The notes beneath the pieces are model-generated. The model saw nothing but the letters and a program-made list of their open reading frames with translations, ran no database searches and was not told the DNA's origin. Below are positions 33,088-41,912 of a stretch of DNA of 56,498 nt, piece after piece (within the stretch, counting starts at the first letter, position 1; each line of letters opens with the position of its first letter). Made by a program: the position numbers and the translations under genes. Origin of the DNA: Actinomadura sp. 6K520 (GTDB taxonomy: Bacteria > Actinomycetota > Actinomycetes > Streptosporangiales > Streptosporangiaceae). The stretch spans positions 1 to 56,498 of the forward strand of contig NZ_SMLC01000035.1 in assembly GCF_004349245.1 (NCBI RefSeq), read 5' to 3'.

Positions 33088-34421
33088 GCGAAGGCAACCG
33101 GGGGGTCGTCCCCCCACAGGGAACGGGCATGACGGTCTTCCGCCTGCCGGATCTGGGTGAGGGGCTCACCGAGGCCGAGATCGTCGAGTGGAAGGTGGCG
33201 GTCGGCGACGTCGTCACGGTCGATCAGGCCGTCGTGGAGGTCGAGACGGCCAAGGCCGCCGTCGAGGTCCCCTCCCCCGTCGCCGGCACCGTGACGATGC
33301 TGTACGCCGAGGCCGGGGGCGTGGTGGACGTGGGCGCGCCGCTCCTCGCGGTGAACGGGGGCGAGGCGGGCGCCGCCCAGGACGCGGCGACGGCGCGGAG
33401 GCAGGAGCGGTACCGGGAGGAGGAGCGGGCCGGGTCCGGGAACGTCCTCGTCGGATACGGGACGGGCACCGCCCGCCGGTCCCGCCGGGCGGCCCGGCGT
33501 GCGTCGCGGCCCGCGGCGTCCGCGCCCGACGAGGCGCCCCGGCACGAAGTGCCGCGGGTCATCTCCCCCGTGGTGCGGCGGCTGGCGGGCGACAACGGCA
33601 TCGACGTCGGCGAGCTGACGCCCAGCGGGCCGGGCGGTGTGGTGCTGCGGCGGGACGTCGAGGCCGCGATCACCGCCGCGGCACCGCCGCGGGAGCCGAG
33701 CCCGGTTCAGGAATCCTCGTCGGACGGCGGCGAGGTGCGCGTGCCGCTCCGCGGCGTGCGGCGCACGATCGCCGACAAGCTGTCGCGCAGCCGGCGCGAG
33801 ATCCCGGACGCGACGACCTGGGTCGACGTGGACGCCACGGCACTGCTGCGGCTCAAGCGGGACATCGGCCGCGCCGACTCCGGCGCGGGGGTCGGGACGC
33901 TGGCGCTGATCGCCCGGGCCTGCGTGGCGGGGCTCCGCAGGTTCCCCGAGCTCAACGCCTACGTCGACACCGAGCGGCAGGAGATCGTGCAGGTGCCGCG
34001 GGTGCACCTCGGGTTCGCGGCGCAGACGGACCGGGGCCTCGTCGTGCCGGTGGTCCGCGACGCGCAGCGGATGACGCTGGCCGAGCTCGCCGCGGCGCTG
34101 AAGGAGCGGACGGACGAGGCGCGCGAGGGACGGATCGCCCCCGACCGCCTCACCGGCGGCACGTTCACCGTCAACAACTACGGCGTCTTCGGCGTGGACG
34201 GCTCGACCCCGATCATCAACCACCCCGAGGCGGCCATGCTCGGTGTCGGGCGGATCACCGAACGGCCGTGGGCGCACAAGGGGAAGGTCCGGCTGCGCAA
34301 GGTGACGCAGCTTTCCCTCACCTTCGACCACCGGGTCTGCGACGGAAGCGCCGCCGGAGGTTTCCTGCGGTTCGTCGCCGACTGCGTGGAGCGTCCCGAG
34401 GTCCTGGTCACCCACATGTGA
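33084..34421 (+). CDS. Dihydrolipoamide acyltransferase E2 component
   Basis: A 445-residue E2. One lipoyl domain (about 16-92) carries the lipoylated Lys57 in EVETAKAAVEV. A peripheral-subunit-binding domain lies at about 153-190 (ISPVVRRLAGDNGIDVGELT). The C-terminal catalytic domain ends with the HRVCDG active-site motif (His416). The linker is Arg/Ala-rich (RRSRRAARRASRPAASAPDE). It transfers the acyl group to CoA and forms the core of the complex. Starts at the ATGA overlap with E1beta. An internal ATG before the lipoyl domain (residue 16, MTVFRLPDLGEG) is a possible alternative start. Confidence 0.92.
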   Translation: MSEGNRGVVPPQGTGMTVFRLPDLGEGLTEAEIVEWKVAVGDVVTVDQAVVEVETAKAAVEVPSPVAGTVTMLYAEAGGVVDVGAPLLAVNGGEAGAAQDAATARRQERYREEERAGSGNVLVGYGTGTARRSRRAARRASRPAASAPDEAPRHEVPRVISPVVRRLAGDNGIDVGELTPSGPGGVVLRRDVEAAITAAAPPREPSPVQESSSDGGEVRVPLRGVRRTIADKLSRSRREIPDATTWVDVDATALLRLKRDIGRADSGAGVGTLALIARACVAGLRRFPELNAYVDTERQEIVQVPRVHLGFAAQTDRGLVVPVVRDAQRMTLAELAAALKERTDEAREGRIAPDRLTGGTFTVNNYGVFGVDGSTPIINHPEAAMLGVGRITERPWAHKGKVRLRKVTQLSLTFDHRVCDGSAAGGFLRFVADCVERPEVLVTHM

Positions 34422-34462
34422 GCATCCCGGCTTCCTTAAGTCCGCTTTCGCCCCCGCTTGTT

Positions 34463-34513
34463 GTGATCGTCGTGTGCCGCCCGGACGACGGGCGGCCCCG
34501 GCAGCACGATCAC
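34463..34513 (+). terminator. Two-part hairpin after the E2 gene
   Basis: An outer stem GTGATCGT (34463-34470) with ACGATCAC (34506-34513) encloses an inner stem GCCGCCC (34476-34482) with GGGCGGC (34490-34496). It lies between the E2 stop and the small secreted protein start, so it may terminate the dehydrogenase operon or act in the leader of the next one. No T tail follows. Confidence 0.45.
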
Positions 34514-34536
34514 GACGGAGCAGGGGGAAGCGGGGC

Positions 34537-34755
34537 ATGGCACTCGGTCGACGCACGAAGATGCTCATGGTGGCGGCGGGACTGGCCGGAGCGGGCACGG
34601 TCGCCGGCGCCGGCGCGGCGCTCGCCGCCGGGCCGGAACCCGGTCCGGTCCATACGAGACTGCAGATCGTCGAGCACAAGGTCACCCACGCCGGCACTCC
34701 GGGCCGGGACTGCGCCGACAAGGGCGGCGCGGCCGTGGCGGAGGGCACGCGGTGA
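34537..34755 (+). CDS. Small secreted or membrane-anchored hypothetical protein
   Basis: A 72-residue protein. MALGRRTKMLMVAAGLAGAG is followed by a hydrophobic Ala/Gly-rich core ending ALAAGPEP, a plausible Sec signal peptide with cleavage near ALA-AG. The mature part of about 35 residues is unremarkable and has one Cys. GGGGAAGCGGGGC precedes the ATG. Its stop overlaps the GTG of the MoxR gene, so it heads the MoxR/DUF58/VWA operon. It may be a leader gene; function unknown. Confidence 0.62.
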   Translation: MALGRRTKMLMVAAGLAGAGTVAGAGAALAAGPEPGPVHTRLQIVEHKVTHAGTPGRDCADKGGAAVAEGTR

Positions 34756-35822
34756 GCGGCGGACTCGACGCCGCCCGTGCCCGGCCGCCGGCCAGCGCGC
34801 TCGCGGAGCGGGCACTGTTCGAGGTCAAGCGGGTCATCGTCGGGCAGGACGCGATGCTGGAGCGGATGCTCGTGGCGGTCCTGGCGGGCGGCCACTGCCT
34901 GCTGGAGGGCGTGCCGGGCGTCGCCAAGACCCTCGCCGCGCGGACGCTCGCCACGGTCGTCGGCGGGACGTTCACCCGGCTGCAGTTCACCCCGGACCTG
35001 GTGCCCGCCGACATCGTCGGCACCCGCGTCTACCGGCCCTCCACGGAGAGCTTCGACGTCGAGCCCGGTCCGGTGATGGCGAACGTGGTGCTGGCGGACG
35101 AGATCAACCGCGCCCCGGCGAAGGTGCAGTCGGCGCTGCTGGAGGTGATGGCGGAGGGCCAGGTCAGCATCGGCGGCCGCACGTTCGAGATGCCGTCGCC
35201 GTTCCTGGTGATGGCCACCCAGAACCCGATCGAGTCCGAGGGCGTGTACCAGCTGCCCGAAGCGCAGCGCGACCGGTTCCTGCTGAAGATCGACGTCGGG
35301 TACCCGACCGAGGAGCAGGAGCTCGCGGTCGTCTACCGGATGGGGGCGCGGCCGCCCGAGGCGGGCCGCGTCCTCGGCACCGGCGAGGTGGCCGCGCTGC
35401 GGGACGCGGCCGCGGAGGTCTTCGTCCACGACGAGGTGGCGCGGTACGCGGTGCGGCTGGTGGCGGCGACCCGTGACCCGGTGCGGCACGGCGTCCCCCA
35501 GGTGGCGGGGATGCTCGCGTACGGGGCCGGGCCGCGCGCCTCGCTCGGGCTGATCGCGGCCGGGCGGGCGCTGGCCCTGCTGCGCGGGCGCGAGTACGTG
35601 CTCCCGGGCGACGTGCGGGACCTGGCCGGGGACGTGCTCGCGCACCGGCTGGTGCCGTCGTTCGACGCGCTCGCCGACGGTGTCGGGACGCGGTCGATGG
35701 TCGACGGGATCGTGGCCGCCGTCCCGGCACCGCTGGTCGCGCCGATCGAGGCGGCCGTCGAGGGAGACGGCCGGGAAGACGGGCCGGGAGCAGCGGGCGG
35801 CGCGAACGGCAGGGCGGCGTGA
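34752..35822 (+). CDS. MoxR-family AAA+ ATPase
   Basis: A 356-residue chaperone-like ATPase: Walker A GVPGVAKT (53-60), Walker B VVLADEINRAPAKVQSALLE and FLVMATQNPIESEGVYQLPE with the sensor region. The C-terminal lid contains YGAGPRASLGLIAAGRALAL. MoxR proteins act with VWA-domain partners on membrane or periplasmic assembly. Here it is coupled to the DUF58 gene by a 4-bp overlap. The extended tail after 340 is Gly/Ala-rich. The substrate is not apparent. Confidence 0.92.
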   Translation: MSGGLDAARARPPASALAERALFEVKRVIVGQDAMLERMLVAVLAGGHCLLEGVPGVAKTLAARTLATVVGGTFTRLQFTPDLVPADIVGTRVYRPSTESFDVEPGPVMANVVLADEINRAPAKVQSALLEVMAEGQVSIGGRTFEMPSPFLVMATQNPIESEGVYQLPEAQRDRFLLKIDVGYPTEEQELAVVYRMGARPPEAGRVLGTGEVAALRDAAAEVFVHDEVARYAVRLVAATRDPVRHGVPQVAGMLAYGAGPRASLGLIAAGRALALLRGREYVLPGDVRDLAGDVLAHRLVPSFDALADGVGTRSMVDGIVAAVPAPLVAPIEAAVEGDGREDGPGAAGGANGRAA

Positions 35823-36787
35823 ACGGGCCCGGCCTGCGCGACCTGGCGCCCGAACACGCCCTGCGGCGGCTGGAGCTGACGGTCACGCGCCGCCTGGACG
35901 GGCTGCTTCAGGGAGACCATCTCGGCCTCCTGCCGGGGCCGGGGTCGGAGCCCGCGGAGGGCCGCGAGTACGTCGCGGGCGACGACGTGCGCACCATGGA
36001 CTGGAACCTCACCGCCCGCATGACGGCGCCGCACGTGCGCGACCGCGTCGCCGACCGGGAGCTGGAGACGTGGGTCCTGGTGGACGCCACCGCCAGCATG
36101 GACTTCGGCACCGGGCGGCTGGAGAAGCGCGACCTGGCCGTGTTCGCCGTCGCGGCGGTCGGGTTCCTCACCGCGCGGACCGGCAACCGCCTGGGCGCGC
36201 AGATCGTCCACGACACCGGAGTCCAGCGGGTCCCGGCCCGCGCGGGGCGGGCGCACCTGCTCGCCCTGCTGGGCACGCTGCTGTCGGCGCCGCGCGGCGC
36301 GGGCGGGCACGGCGACGCCCCCCTCGACGCGCCGTTCGGCGCGGCGGCCGAGCTGCTGGGGCGCACCGCTGCCAAGGGCCGCGGCCTGGCCGTGGTGGTC
36401 TCCGACTTCCTTGAGCCGGTGGAGGCGTGGCAGCGTCCGCTCCGGCTGCTGGGGGCGCGGCACCAGCTCCTCGCCGTCGAGGTCGTCGACCCCCGGGAGC
36501 TGACGCTTCCGGACGTGGGCATGCTCACGCTCGTCGACCCGGAGACGGGGCGCAGGCGCGAGGTGCCCACGGCCGGGCGGCGGCTGCGCGAGCGGTACGC
36601 GGCCGCCGCCGCGGGGCAGCGCCGGGAGATCGCGGCCGGGCTGCGGCGGGCGGGCGCGGCGCACCTGCGGCTGCGCACGGACGGGGACTGGGTGCGCGAC
36701 CTCGTCCGGCACGTCCTGGCGCAGCGCCGGGTCGCCGCGGCGGGCGCCGCGCGGCCTCCGGCGGCCGCTCCGGGAGGTGCGCCGTGA
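35819..36787 (+). CDS. DUF58 protein, VWA-like
   Basis: A 322-residue protein with the DUF58 hallmark GREYVAGDDVRTMDWNLTAR near residue 50, then a VWA-like fold (TWVLVDATASMDFGTGRLEK) in which the metal-site DATAS resembles DxSxS. It has no membrane segment, unlike long DUF58 proteins. It works with MoxR ATPases as partner or adaptor. The C-terminus is Ala/Pro-rich. Start is a GTG overlapping the moxR stop; the stop overlaps the next start. Confidence 0.9.
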   Translation: MNGPGLRDLAPEHALRRLELTVTRRLDGLLQGDHLGLLPGPGSEPAEGREYVAGDDVRTMDWNLTARMTAPHVRDRVADRELETWVLVDATASMDFGTGRLEKRDLAVFAVAAVGFLTARTGNRLGAQIVHDTGVQRVPARAGRAHLLALLGTLLSAPRGAGGHGDAPLDAPFGAAAELLGRTAAKGRGLAVVVSDFLEPVEAWQRPLRLLGARHQLLAVEVVDPRELTLPDVGMLTLVDPETGRRREVPTAGRRLRERYAAAAAGQRREIAAGLRRAGAAHLRLRTDGDWVRDLVRHVLAQRRVAAAGAARPPAAAPGGAP

Positions 36788-37731
36788 GCTTCCTCGAACC
36801 GGTCCGCCTGCTGCTGTTGCTGGGGCTGCCCGTCCTGGTCGCCGCGTACGTGGTGATGCAGGTGCGGCGCGGCAGGTACGCGGTGCGGTTCACGAACCTG
36901 GCGCTGCTCGACAGGGTCGCCCCCGCCCGGCCCGGCTGGCGCCGCCACCTGCCGGCGGCGGCGTTCCTGCTGATGGTCGGCCTCTTCGTCACCGGCTTCG
37001 CGCGCCCGGCCGCGGACGTGCGGGTGCCGCGCGAACAGGCGACGATCATGCTCGCGCTCGACGTGTCGCACTCCATGCGGGCCACGGACGTCGAGCCGAA
37101 CCGGCTGGAGGGGGCGAAGCGGGCCGCCAGGACGTTCCTGGAGCGGGTACCGGACCGCTTCAACGTGGGCCTCGTGTCGTTCTCCGGAACCGCGGCGGTG
37201 GTGGTCCCGCCGACCACGGACCGCCGGGCGCTGGGCGCCGGCATCGACGGGCTGCGGCTCGGCCCCCGCACGGCGATCGGCGAGGGGGTGCTCGCCTCGC
37301 TGGACGCCATCGCCGGGTTCGGGGCGCAGTTCGGGGAGGCGGCCCCGCCGGCGCGGATCGTGCTGCTGTCCGACGGCACCAACACCGCCGGGCGGGAACC
37401 CGGGGAGGCGGCCCGGCGCGCCACCGAGACCGGCGTCCCGGTGTCGACGATCGCCTACGGCACCCCCGAGGGCTTCATGGTGCAGAACGGGCAGCCGATC
37501 CCGGTGCCGGTCGACGGTCCCGCGCTGGAGCGGCTGGCGCAGGACACCGGCGGCCGGTTCTACGAGGCGGCCTCCGGCGACGAGCTGCGCGGAGTGTACG
37601 AGGACATCGGCGGCAGCATCGGCTACCGCACGGAGCGGCGGGAGGTCTGGGCATGGTTCGTCGGGGCCGGTCTGCTGCTGTCGTGCGCGGTCGCGGCGGC
37701 GTCCCTGCTGTGGTTCTCGCGCCTGCCGTGA
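36784..37731 (+). CDS. VWA-domain membrane protein (BatA-like)
   Basis: A 315-residue protein: membrane helices at about 7-25 and 57-73, a VWA domain with the MIDAS motif DVSHS (93-97) followed by RATDVEPNRLEGAKRAARTF, and a C-terminal helix at about 288-311 (WFVGAGLLLSCAVAAASLLW). The layout matches BatA/BatB partners of MoxR systems, with the VWA domain outside the membrane. It is the last gene of the operon; GTG start overlapping the DUF58 stop. Confidence 0.9.
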   Translation: MSFLEPVRLLLLLGLPVLVAAYVVMQVRRGRYAVRFTNLALLDRVAPARPGWRRHLPAAAFLLMVGLFVTGFARPAADVRVPREQATIMLALDVSHSMRATDVEPNRLEGAKRAARTFLERVPDRFNVGLVSFSGTAAVVVPPTTDRRALGAGIDGLRLGPRTAIGEGVLASLDAIAGFGAQFGEAAPPARIVLLSDGTNTAGREPGEAARRATETGVPVSTIAYGTPEGFMVQNGQPIPVPVDGPALERLAQDTGGRFYEAASGDELRGVYEDIGGSIGYRTERREVWAWFVGAGLLLSCAVAAASLLWFSRLP

Positions 37732-37829
37732 ACCGCGGCGGAAACGCGGCCTTCCCGGCAGCCGCGTTCCCTGAACGAAACGCATCGGAGCGGAGTACTC
37801 ACTAGTGGGAAATGAACGTGAGGAGCCTC

Positions 37830-38828
37830 ATGAGTTATCCACCGCAGGCGGACTCCCGGTACGGCATGGGCCAGAGCACGACGCAATACGATCTCCGGGA
37901 CGAGGTCAGGTACGGTCTGGGCGACCCGCGCGGCCCGGACTTCCTGTCCCCTCCGCCCACTCGTACGTGGCCGCAGGACGATCCGTTCAGGCGTCCGCCG
38001 CCGGCCGACCCGTGGGCGCTCCCGGACCGCGGCCGGCCGGACTACGGCGCCCCCGACTACGGGGACCCGCGCCGCGGGCGCGGCGGCGGTCCCGGCCGGG
38101 CGGTCGTCGCGGCCGTCATCGCGGCGCTGCTCGCCGGCGGTGTGGCCGGGGGCGTCACCGGGCGGCTGACCGCGACCGTGCCGGAGTCCACGGCGCTGCA
38201 GCAGTCCGACGCCGGGCCGGTGCAGGGCGGCCTCAGCGACGTCGCGGCGCGGGTGCAGGCGAGCGTGGTGTCGATCGAGGTGCGGGCCGCGGGCGCGCAG
38301 GGCACCGGCTCCGGGTTCGTCATCGACCGGCGGGGCCACGTGCTGACGAACGCGCACGTCGTCGACGGCGGCGGGCAGGTCACCGTGGTGCTGGCCGACC
38401 AGCGGCGGGTCCGGGCGCGCCTGGTGGGCACCGACCCCGCCCTCGACCTGGCGGTGCTGGCGATCCCGGCCGCGCAGGCCCCGGCGCCGCTGACGTTCAG
38501 CCGCTTCTCGGACGTGCGCGTCGGCGACCCGGTCATCGCGCTCGGCTCTCCCCTCGGCCTGCAGGGCACCGTCACCAGCGGCATCGTCAGCGCGCTGAAC
38601 AGGCAGGTGCGGCTGGGCGAGGGCGGCGACGCGAGCACCGCCGTGCAGACCGACGCGTCCATCAACCCCGGCAACTCCGGCGGGCCGCTGGTCAACGCGC
38701 GCGGCGAGGTCATCGGGGTGAACACCGCGATCGCGACGCTGATGCGCGGCGGGGGCGGCTCGATCGGCATCGGGTTCGCGATCCCCGCGGACCGCGCGCG
38801 GGAGGGGGCCCTGCGGCTGGTGCGCTGA
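37830..38828 (+). CDS. HtrA-like serine protease without a PDZ domain
   Basis: A 332-residue trypsin-like protease anchored by one membrane helix (about 91-111) after a Pro/Asp-rich cytoplasmic N-terminus (PDYGAPDYGDPRRGR). The catalytic triad is complete: His176 (LTNAHVVDG), Asp206 (ALDLAVLAI), Ser283 (NPGNSGGPLV). It stops soon after the protease domain (FAIPADRAREGALRLVR), so the PDZ domain normal for HtrA is missing. Start: ATG at 37830, with GAGGAG five bases upstream, preferred to the ATG at 37812. It is followed by a two-component system, which often regulates such proteases. Confidence 0.87.
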   Translation: MSYPPQADSRYGMGQSTTQYDLRDEVRYGLGDPRGPDFLSPPPTRTWPQDDPFRRPPPADPWALPDRGRPDYGAPDYGDPRRGRGGGPGRAVVAAVIAALLAGGVAGGVTGRLTATVPESTALQQSDAGPVQGGLSDVAARVQASVVSIEVRAAGAQGTGSGFVIDRRGHVLTNAHVVDGGGQVTVVLADQRRVRARLVGTDPALDLAVLAIPAAQAPAPLTFSRFSDVRVGDPVIALGSPLGLQGTVTSGIVSALNRQVRLGEGGDASTAVQTDASINPGNSGGPLVNARGEVIGVNTAIATLMRGGGGSIGIGFAIPADRAREGALRLVR

Positions 38829-38951
38829 CCGACGGCCCAGCGCAGGCCGAGGCCACCGTCCCCTCCGCGGGAGGCCCACGCCGCCGGGTGTGATTTGCGT
38901 ACTTTCGTTAGTGACGGCTGGGCCCGGCGAGGCGGAGAGGTGGCGGCCCGG

Positions 38952-39680
38952 ATGCGGGTGCTGGTGGTGGAGGACGAGGAGGACCTGGTCGAGGCGCTGC
39001 GGTACGGGCTCGTCCGCGCCGACTACGCGGTCGACGTCGCCTACGACGTGGAGGAGGCGACGCAGAAGCTCTACGCCTCCGCCTACGACCTGATGGTCCT
39101 GGACCTCGCGCTGCCCGACGGTGACGGGTTCGACCTGTGCCGCGCGATCCGCAGCGGCCGGCTGGCCGGGGAGAGCGCCGCCGACCTGCGGATCCTCATG
39201 CTCACCGCGCGGGACCGGCTCGCCGACCGGGTGCGCGGCCTGGACGAGGGCGCGGACGACTACCTGGTCAAGCCGTTCGCGTTCCCCGAGCTGCTGGCGC
39301 GCGTCCGGGCGCTGCTGCGCCGCGACAGCGGCGGCGGGTCGGCGGTGTGGACGGTCGGCGAGCTGCGGCTGGACACCGCGCGCCGCGAGGCGTTCCGCGG
39401 GGAGCGGCCGCTGCGGCTCACGCCCAAGGAGTTCGCCGTCCTGCGGTACCTGATGAGCCGCCCCGGGCAGGTCGTCTCCGCGGAGGAGCTGCTGGAGCAC
39501 GTGTGGGACGAGAACGCCGACCCCTTCACCAACACGGTCCGCGTCACGGTCGGGACCCTGCGCCGCAAGCTCGCCGCGCCGGACGGGACGCAGGTCATCG
39601 AGACCGTCGTGCGGCACGGCTACCGGCTGCGCGAGACCGGGGCGGCCGGGGTGCCCGCCGGGGACGCGGGGGCGTCGTGA
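38952..39680 (+). CDS. OmpR-family response regulator
   Basis: A 242-residue regulator: receiver domain with acidic pair Glu7-Asp8, phospho-acceptor Asp51 (LMVLDLALPDGDGFD) and switch Lys in DDYLVKPFAFPE; then a winged-helix DNA-binding domain (LRLTPKEFAVLRYLMSRPGQ, VRVTVGTLRRKL). The ATG at 38952 gives the standard start MRVLVVEDEED; earlier in-frame codons would add an unlikely leader. Its stop overlaps the histidine kinase GTG. Confidence 0.92.
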   Translation: MRVLVVEDEEDLVEALRYGLVRADYAVDVAYDVEEATQKLYASAYDLMVLDLALPDGDGFDLCRAIRSGRLAGESAADLRILMLTARDRLADRVRGLDEGADDYLVKPFAFPELLARVRALLRRDSGGGSAVWTVGELRLDTARREAFRGERPLRLTPKEFAVLRYLMSRPGQVVSAEELLEHVWDENADPFTNTVRVTVGTLRRKLAAPDGTQVIETVVRHGYRLRETGAAGVPAGDAGAS

Positions 39681-40996
39681 CCGGCCGCGGGGACCGCCCA
39701 GGCGGCCGGATGGCGCGGGCCGGGCGGAGGCTCGGCCTGGTCCATTCGATCCGGTTCCGGCTCACGGTCATGTACTCGACCCTGCTGTTCTTCCTCACGG
39801 CGGTGGTGCTGGGCACCGTCTACCTGGCGGTGGCGCGCAGCACCGAGGCGCAGCCGATCACCAAGACGTTCCGTGCGGAGAAGGTCGTCCAGATGCCGGA
39901 CGGCAGCCAGGAGAGCCTCGGAGAGGTCCAGGTCGTCAAGGTCCAGCAGGTCGAGAAGGCCGTCAACTACGAGACGCAGCAGACCCTCCGGCGCTACTCG
40001 ATGATCATGCTGGGCGGGCTCTTCGTGGCGAGCCTCGGCATCGGGTGGGTGCTGTCGGGGCGGGCGCTCAAGCCGGTCGCCGAGATCGCGCGCGCCGCCG
40101 AGGAGATCCAGGCGACCGACCTGTCGCGCCGGATCCGGCTGGCGGGCCCCCGGGACGAGCTGCGCGAGCTGTCCGACACCATCGACTCCATGCTCGACCG
40201 GCTCGATACCGCGTTCCGCGCGCAGCGGCGGCTCATCGACGACGCCTCCCACGAGCTGCGCAGCCCGCTCGCGATCATCCGCGCCAACGTCGACACCGTG
40301 CTCAGCGAGCCCGACGCGAGCGACGCGGACCGCCGCCGCGCCGTCCAGGTCGTCGACCGCGCCACCACCCGGATGACGCGGCTGGTGGAGGACCTGCTCG
40401 CCACCGCGCGCCGCTCCGCCCCGGCGTTCGAGGACGCCGACGTCGATCTCGGCTCCGTGGCGGGCGAGGCCGCCGAGGAGTTCGGCGCGCTCGCGGCGGC
40501 GCGGGAGGTCGGCATCGAGCGGCGGCTGCCGCCCGGGCTCTCGGTGATCGGCGATCATGACGCGCTGCGCCGCGCCGTGGCGAACCTGCTGTCCAACGCG
40601 GTCCGGCTGGCGCCCGCCGGAACCGCGATCACCGTCGCGGCCGGGCGGGCCGGCGGCTGGCAGTGGATCGCGGTACGGGACGCCGGGCCCGGCATCCACC
40701 CCGACGACCAGGACCGCGTGTTCGACCGCTTCTGGCGCGGCTCGGAGGCGCGCCGCTCCCGGGACCGCCGCACCGGGCTCGGGCTGGCGATCGTCCGGAG
40801 CATCGTCGAGGCGCACAACGGCCACGTGCGGCTGTTCTCCGCCCCGGACGCCGGGAGCACGTTCGTCCTGTGGTTCCCGCCGCCCTCGTCCGCGGGCGGC
40901 ACGTCCGCCGGCACGTCCGGCAGCACGTCCGGCGGGCGCGCTTCCGGGTCCCCGCCCGGCCTCGATCCCCTCGCCGCGGACGGCCCCGCCCGCTGA
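39677..40996 (+). CDS. Sensor histidine kinase
   Basis: A 439-residue membrane kinase. Helices at about 31-53 and 109-127 flank a short extracytoplasmic region of about 55 residues (MPDGSQESLGEVQVVKVQQ), followed by a HAMP linker (LKPVAEIARAAEEI), the dimerisation/phosphorylation box with His192 (DDASHELRSPLAIIRANVD) and an ATPase domain (NLLSNAVRLAPAG, DAGPGI, GLGLAIVRS). The tail is a low-complexity Gly/Ser/Thr stretch (SAGGTSAGTSGSTSGG). It pairs with the preceding regulator. The signal is unknown; with the protease upstream, envelope stress is a reasonable guess. Confidence 0.92.
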   Translation: MTGRGDRPGGRMARAGRRLGLVHSIRFRLTVMYSTLLFFLTAVVLGTVYLAVARSTEAQPITKTFRAEKVVQMPDGSQESLGEVQVVKVQQVEKAVNYETQQTLRRYSMIMLGGLFVASLGIGWVLSGRALKPVAEIARAAEEIQATDLSRRIRLAGPRDELRELSDTIDSMLDRLDTAFRAQRRLIDDASHELRSPLAIIRANVDTVLSEPDASDADRRRAVQVVDRATTRMTRLVEDLLATARRSAPAFEDADVDLGSVAGEAAEEFGALAAAREVGIERRLPPGLSVIGDHDALRRAVANLLSNAVRLAPAGTAITVAAGRAGGWQWIAVRDAGPGIHPDDQDRVFDRFWRGSEARRSRDRRTGLGLAIVRSIVEAHNGHVRLFSAPDAGSTFVLWFPPPSSAGGTSAGTSGSTSGGRASGSPPGLDPLAADGPAR

Positions 40997-41019
40997 TCGG
41001 CGGCCGTCCGCGGCGGCGG

Positions 41020-41865
41020 TCAGAGGCCGAGACGGCCGGCGTGGCGGGCGAGGAAGGCGGCGACCTCGTCCGCGGGCTTGTCCGGGAGGCCCCACATGAT
41101 CTCGGTGACGCCCGCGTCCTCCCAGGCCGCGATGTCCTCGGCGGTGGGGCGCATGGCGGCCAGGACGGAGATCTCCGGGCGTCCGGCGCGGCCCGCCTCC
41201 TCCCACGCGGCCTGCAGCGCGGCGGTCTTCGGCAGGATGTCGCGCTCGGTGGGGGTGGTGATCCAGCCGTCGGCGTGGGCGGCGATCCACGCGAACGTCT
41301 TCGGCCCGCCGCCGGCGCCGATCAGCAGCGGAACGTGCGGCTGGACCGGCTTCGGCCAGGCCCAGGACGGGCCGAACGAGACGAACTCCCCGGCGTAGGA
41401 CGCCTGCTCCTGCGTCCACAGCGCCCGCATCGCCTCCACGTACTCCCGCAGCACCGTCCGCCGCTTCCCGGCGGGGACGTGGTGGTCCGCGAGCTCGTCG
41501 GTGTTCCAGCCGAACCCCGCGCCGACCGTCACCCGCCCGCCCGACAGGTGGTCGAGTGTGGCGATGGTCTTGGCGAGGGTGATCGGGTCGGACTCCACGG
41601 GCAGCGCCACGGCCGTGGCGAGCCGGATCGTCGAGGTGACGGTGACCGCGGACGCCAGCGAGACCCAGGGGTCCAGCGTGCGCAGGTAGCGGTCGTCCGG
41701 GAGCGACGCGCCGCCCGTGCCGGGATGCGCGGCCTCGCGCTTGACCGGGATGTGCGTGTGCTCGGGGACGTAGAACGTGTGGAACCCGTTCTCCTCTGCG
41801 GCCTTCGCGGCGGCGGCGGGCGTGATGCCCCTGTCACTTGTGAAGAGCACGATGCCATGGCGCAT
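41020..41865 (-). CDS. LLM-class F420-dependent oxidoreductase
   Basis: A 281-residue TIM-barrel luciferase-like monooxygenase-superfamily protein: MRHGIVLFTSDRGITPAAAA, FYVPEHTHIPVKREAAHPG, LATAVALPVESDPITLAKTI, GAGFGWNTDELADH and the later PHVPLLIGAGGGPKTFAWIA. This subgroup uses F420 rather than FMN. The ATG at 41865 lies 10 bp from a palindrome matching the KstR consensus, which suggests a role in steroid or lipid breakdown. The frame continues further upstream but only this start gives the family N-terminus. Confidence 0.9.
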   Translation of the reverse strand: MRHGIVLFTSDRGITPAAAAKAAEENGFHTFYVPEHTHIPVKREAAHPGTGGASLPDDRYLRTLDPWVSLASAVTVTSTIRLATAVALPVESDPITLAKTIATLDHLSGGRVTVGAGFGWNTDELADHHVPAGKRRTVLREYVEAMRALWTQEQASYAGEFVSFGPSWAWPKPVQPHVPLLIGAGGGPKTFAWIAAHADGWITTPTERDILPKTAALQAAWEEAGRAGRPEISVLAAMRPTAEDIAAWEDAGVTEIMWGLPDKPADEVAAFLARHAGRLGL

Positions 41866-41875
41866 GCGTCCGATA

Positions 41876-41891
41876 CTAGAACGTGTTCTAG
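41876..41891. promoter_or_regulatory. KstR-type operator upstream of the LLM gene
   Basis: CTAGAAC-GT-GTTCTAG, perfect 7-bp arms. The core TAGAACGTGTTCTA matches the mycobacterial KstR consensus TNNAACNNGTTNNA at every fixed position. It sits immediately upstream of the LLM ATG (minus strand), where a repressor would block a short-leader or leaderless transcript. Other TetR-type regulators could use the same sequence. Confidence 0.6.
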
Positions 41892-41912
41892 GTTGCCGGA
41901 CAGGGGCCCGCG

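Noticed and set aside
32068..34421. Pyruvate dehydrogenase rather than branched-chain complex
   Set aside because: Separate E1alpha/E1beta with a divergent Lrp regulator is the usual branched-chain arrangement, and actinomycetes normally use a single-chain AceE-type E1 for pyruvate. Not fully excluded.
32961..35645. 894-codon minus-strand frame opposite the dehydrogenase and MoxR operons
   Set aside because: Shadow of well-supported plus-strand genes, with no motif and no ribosome-binding site.
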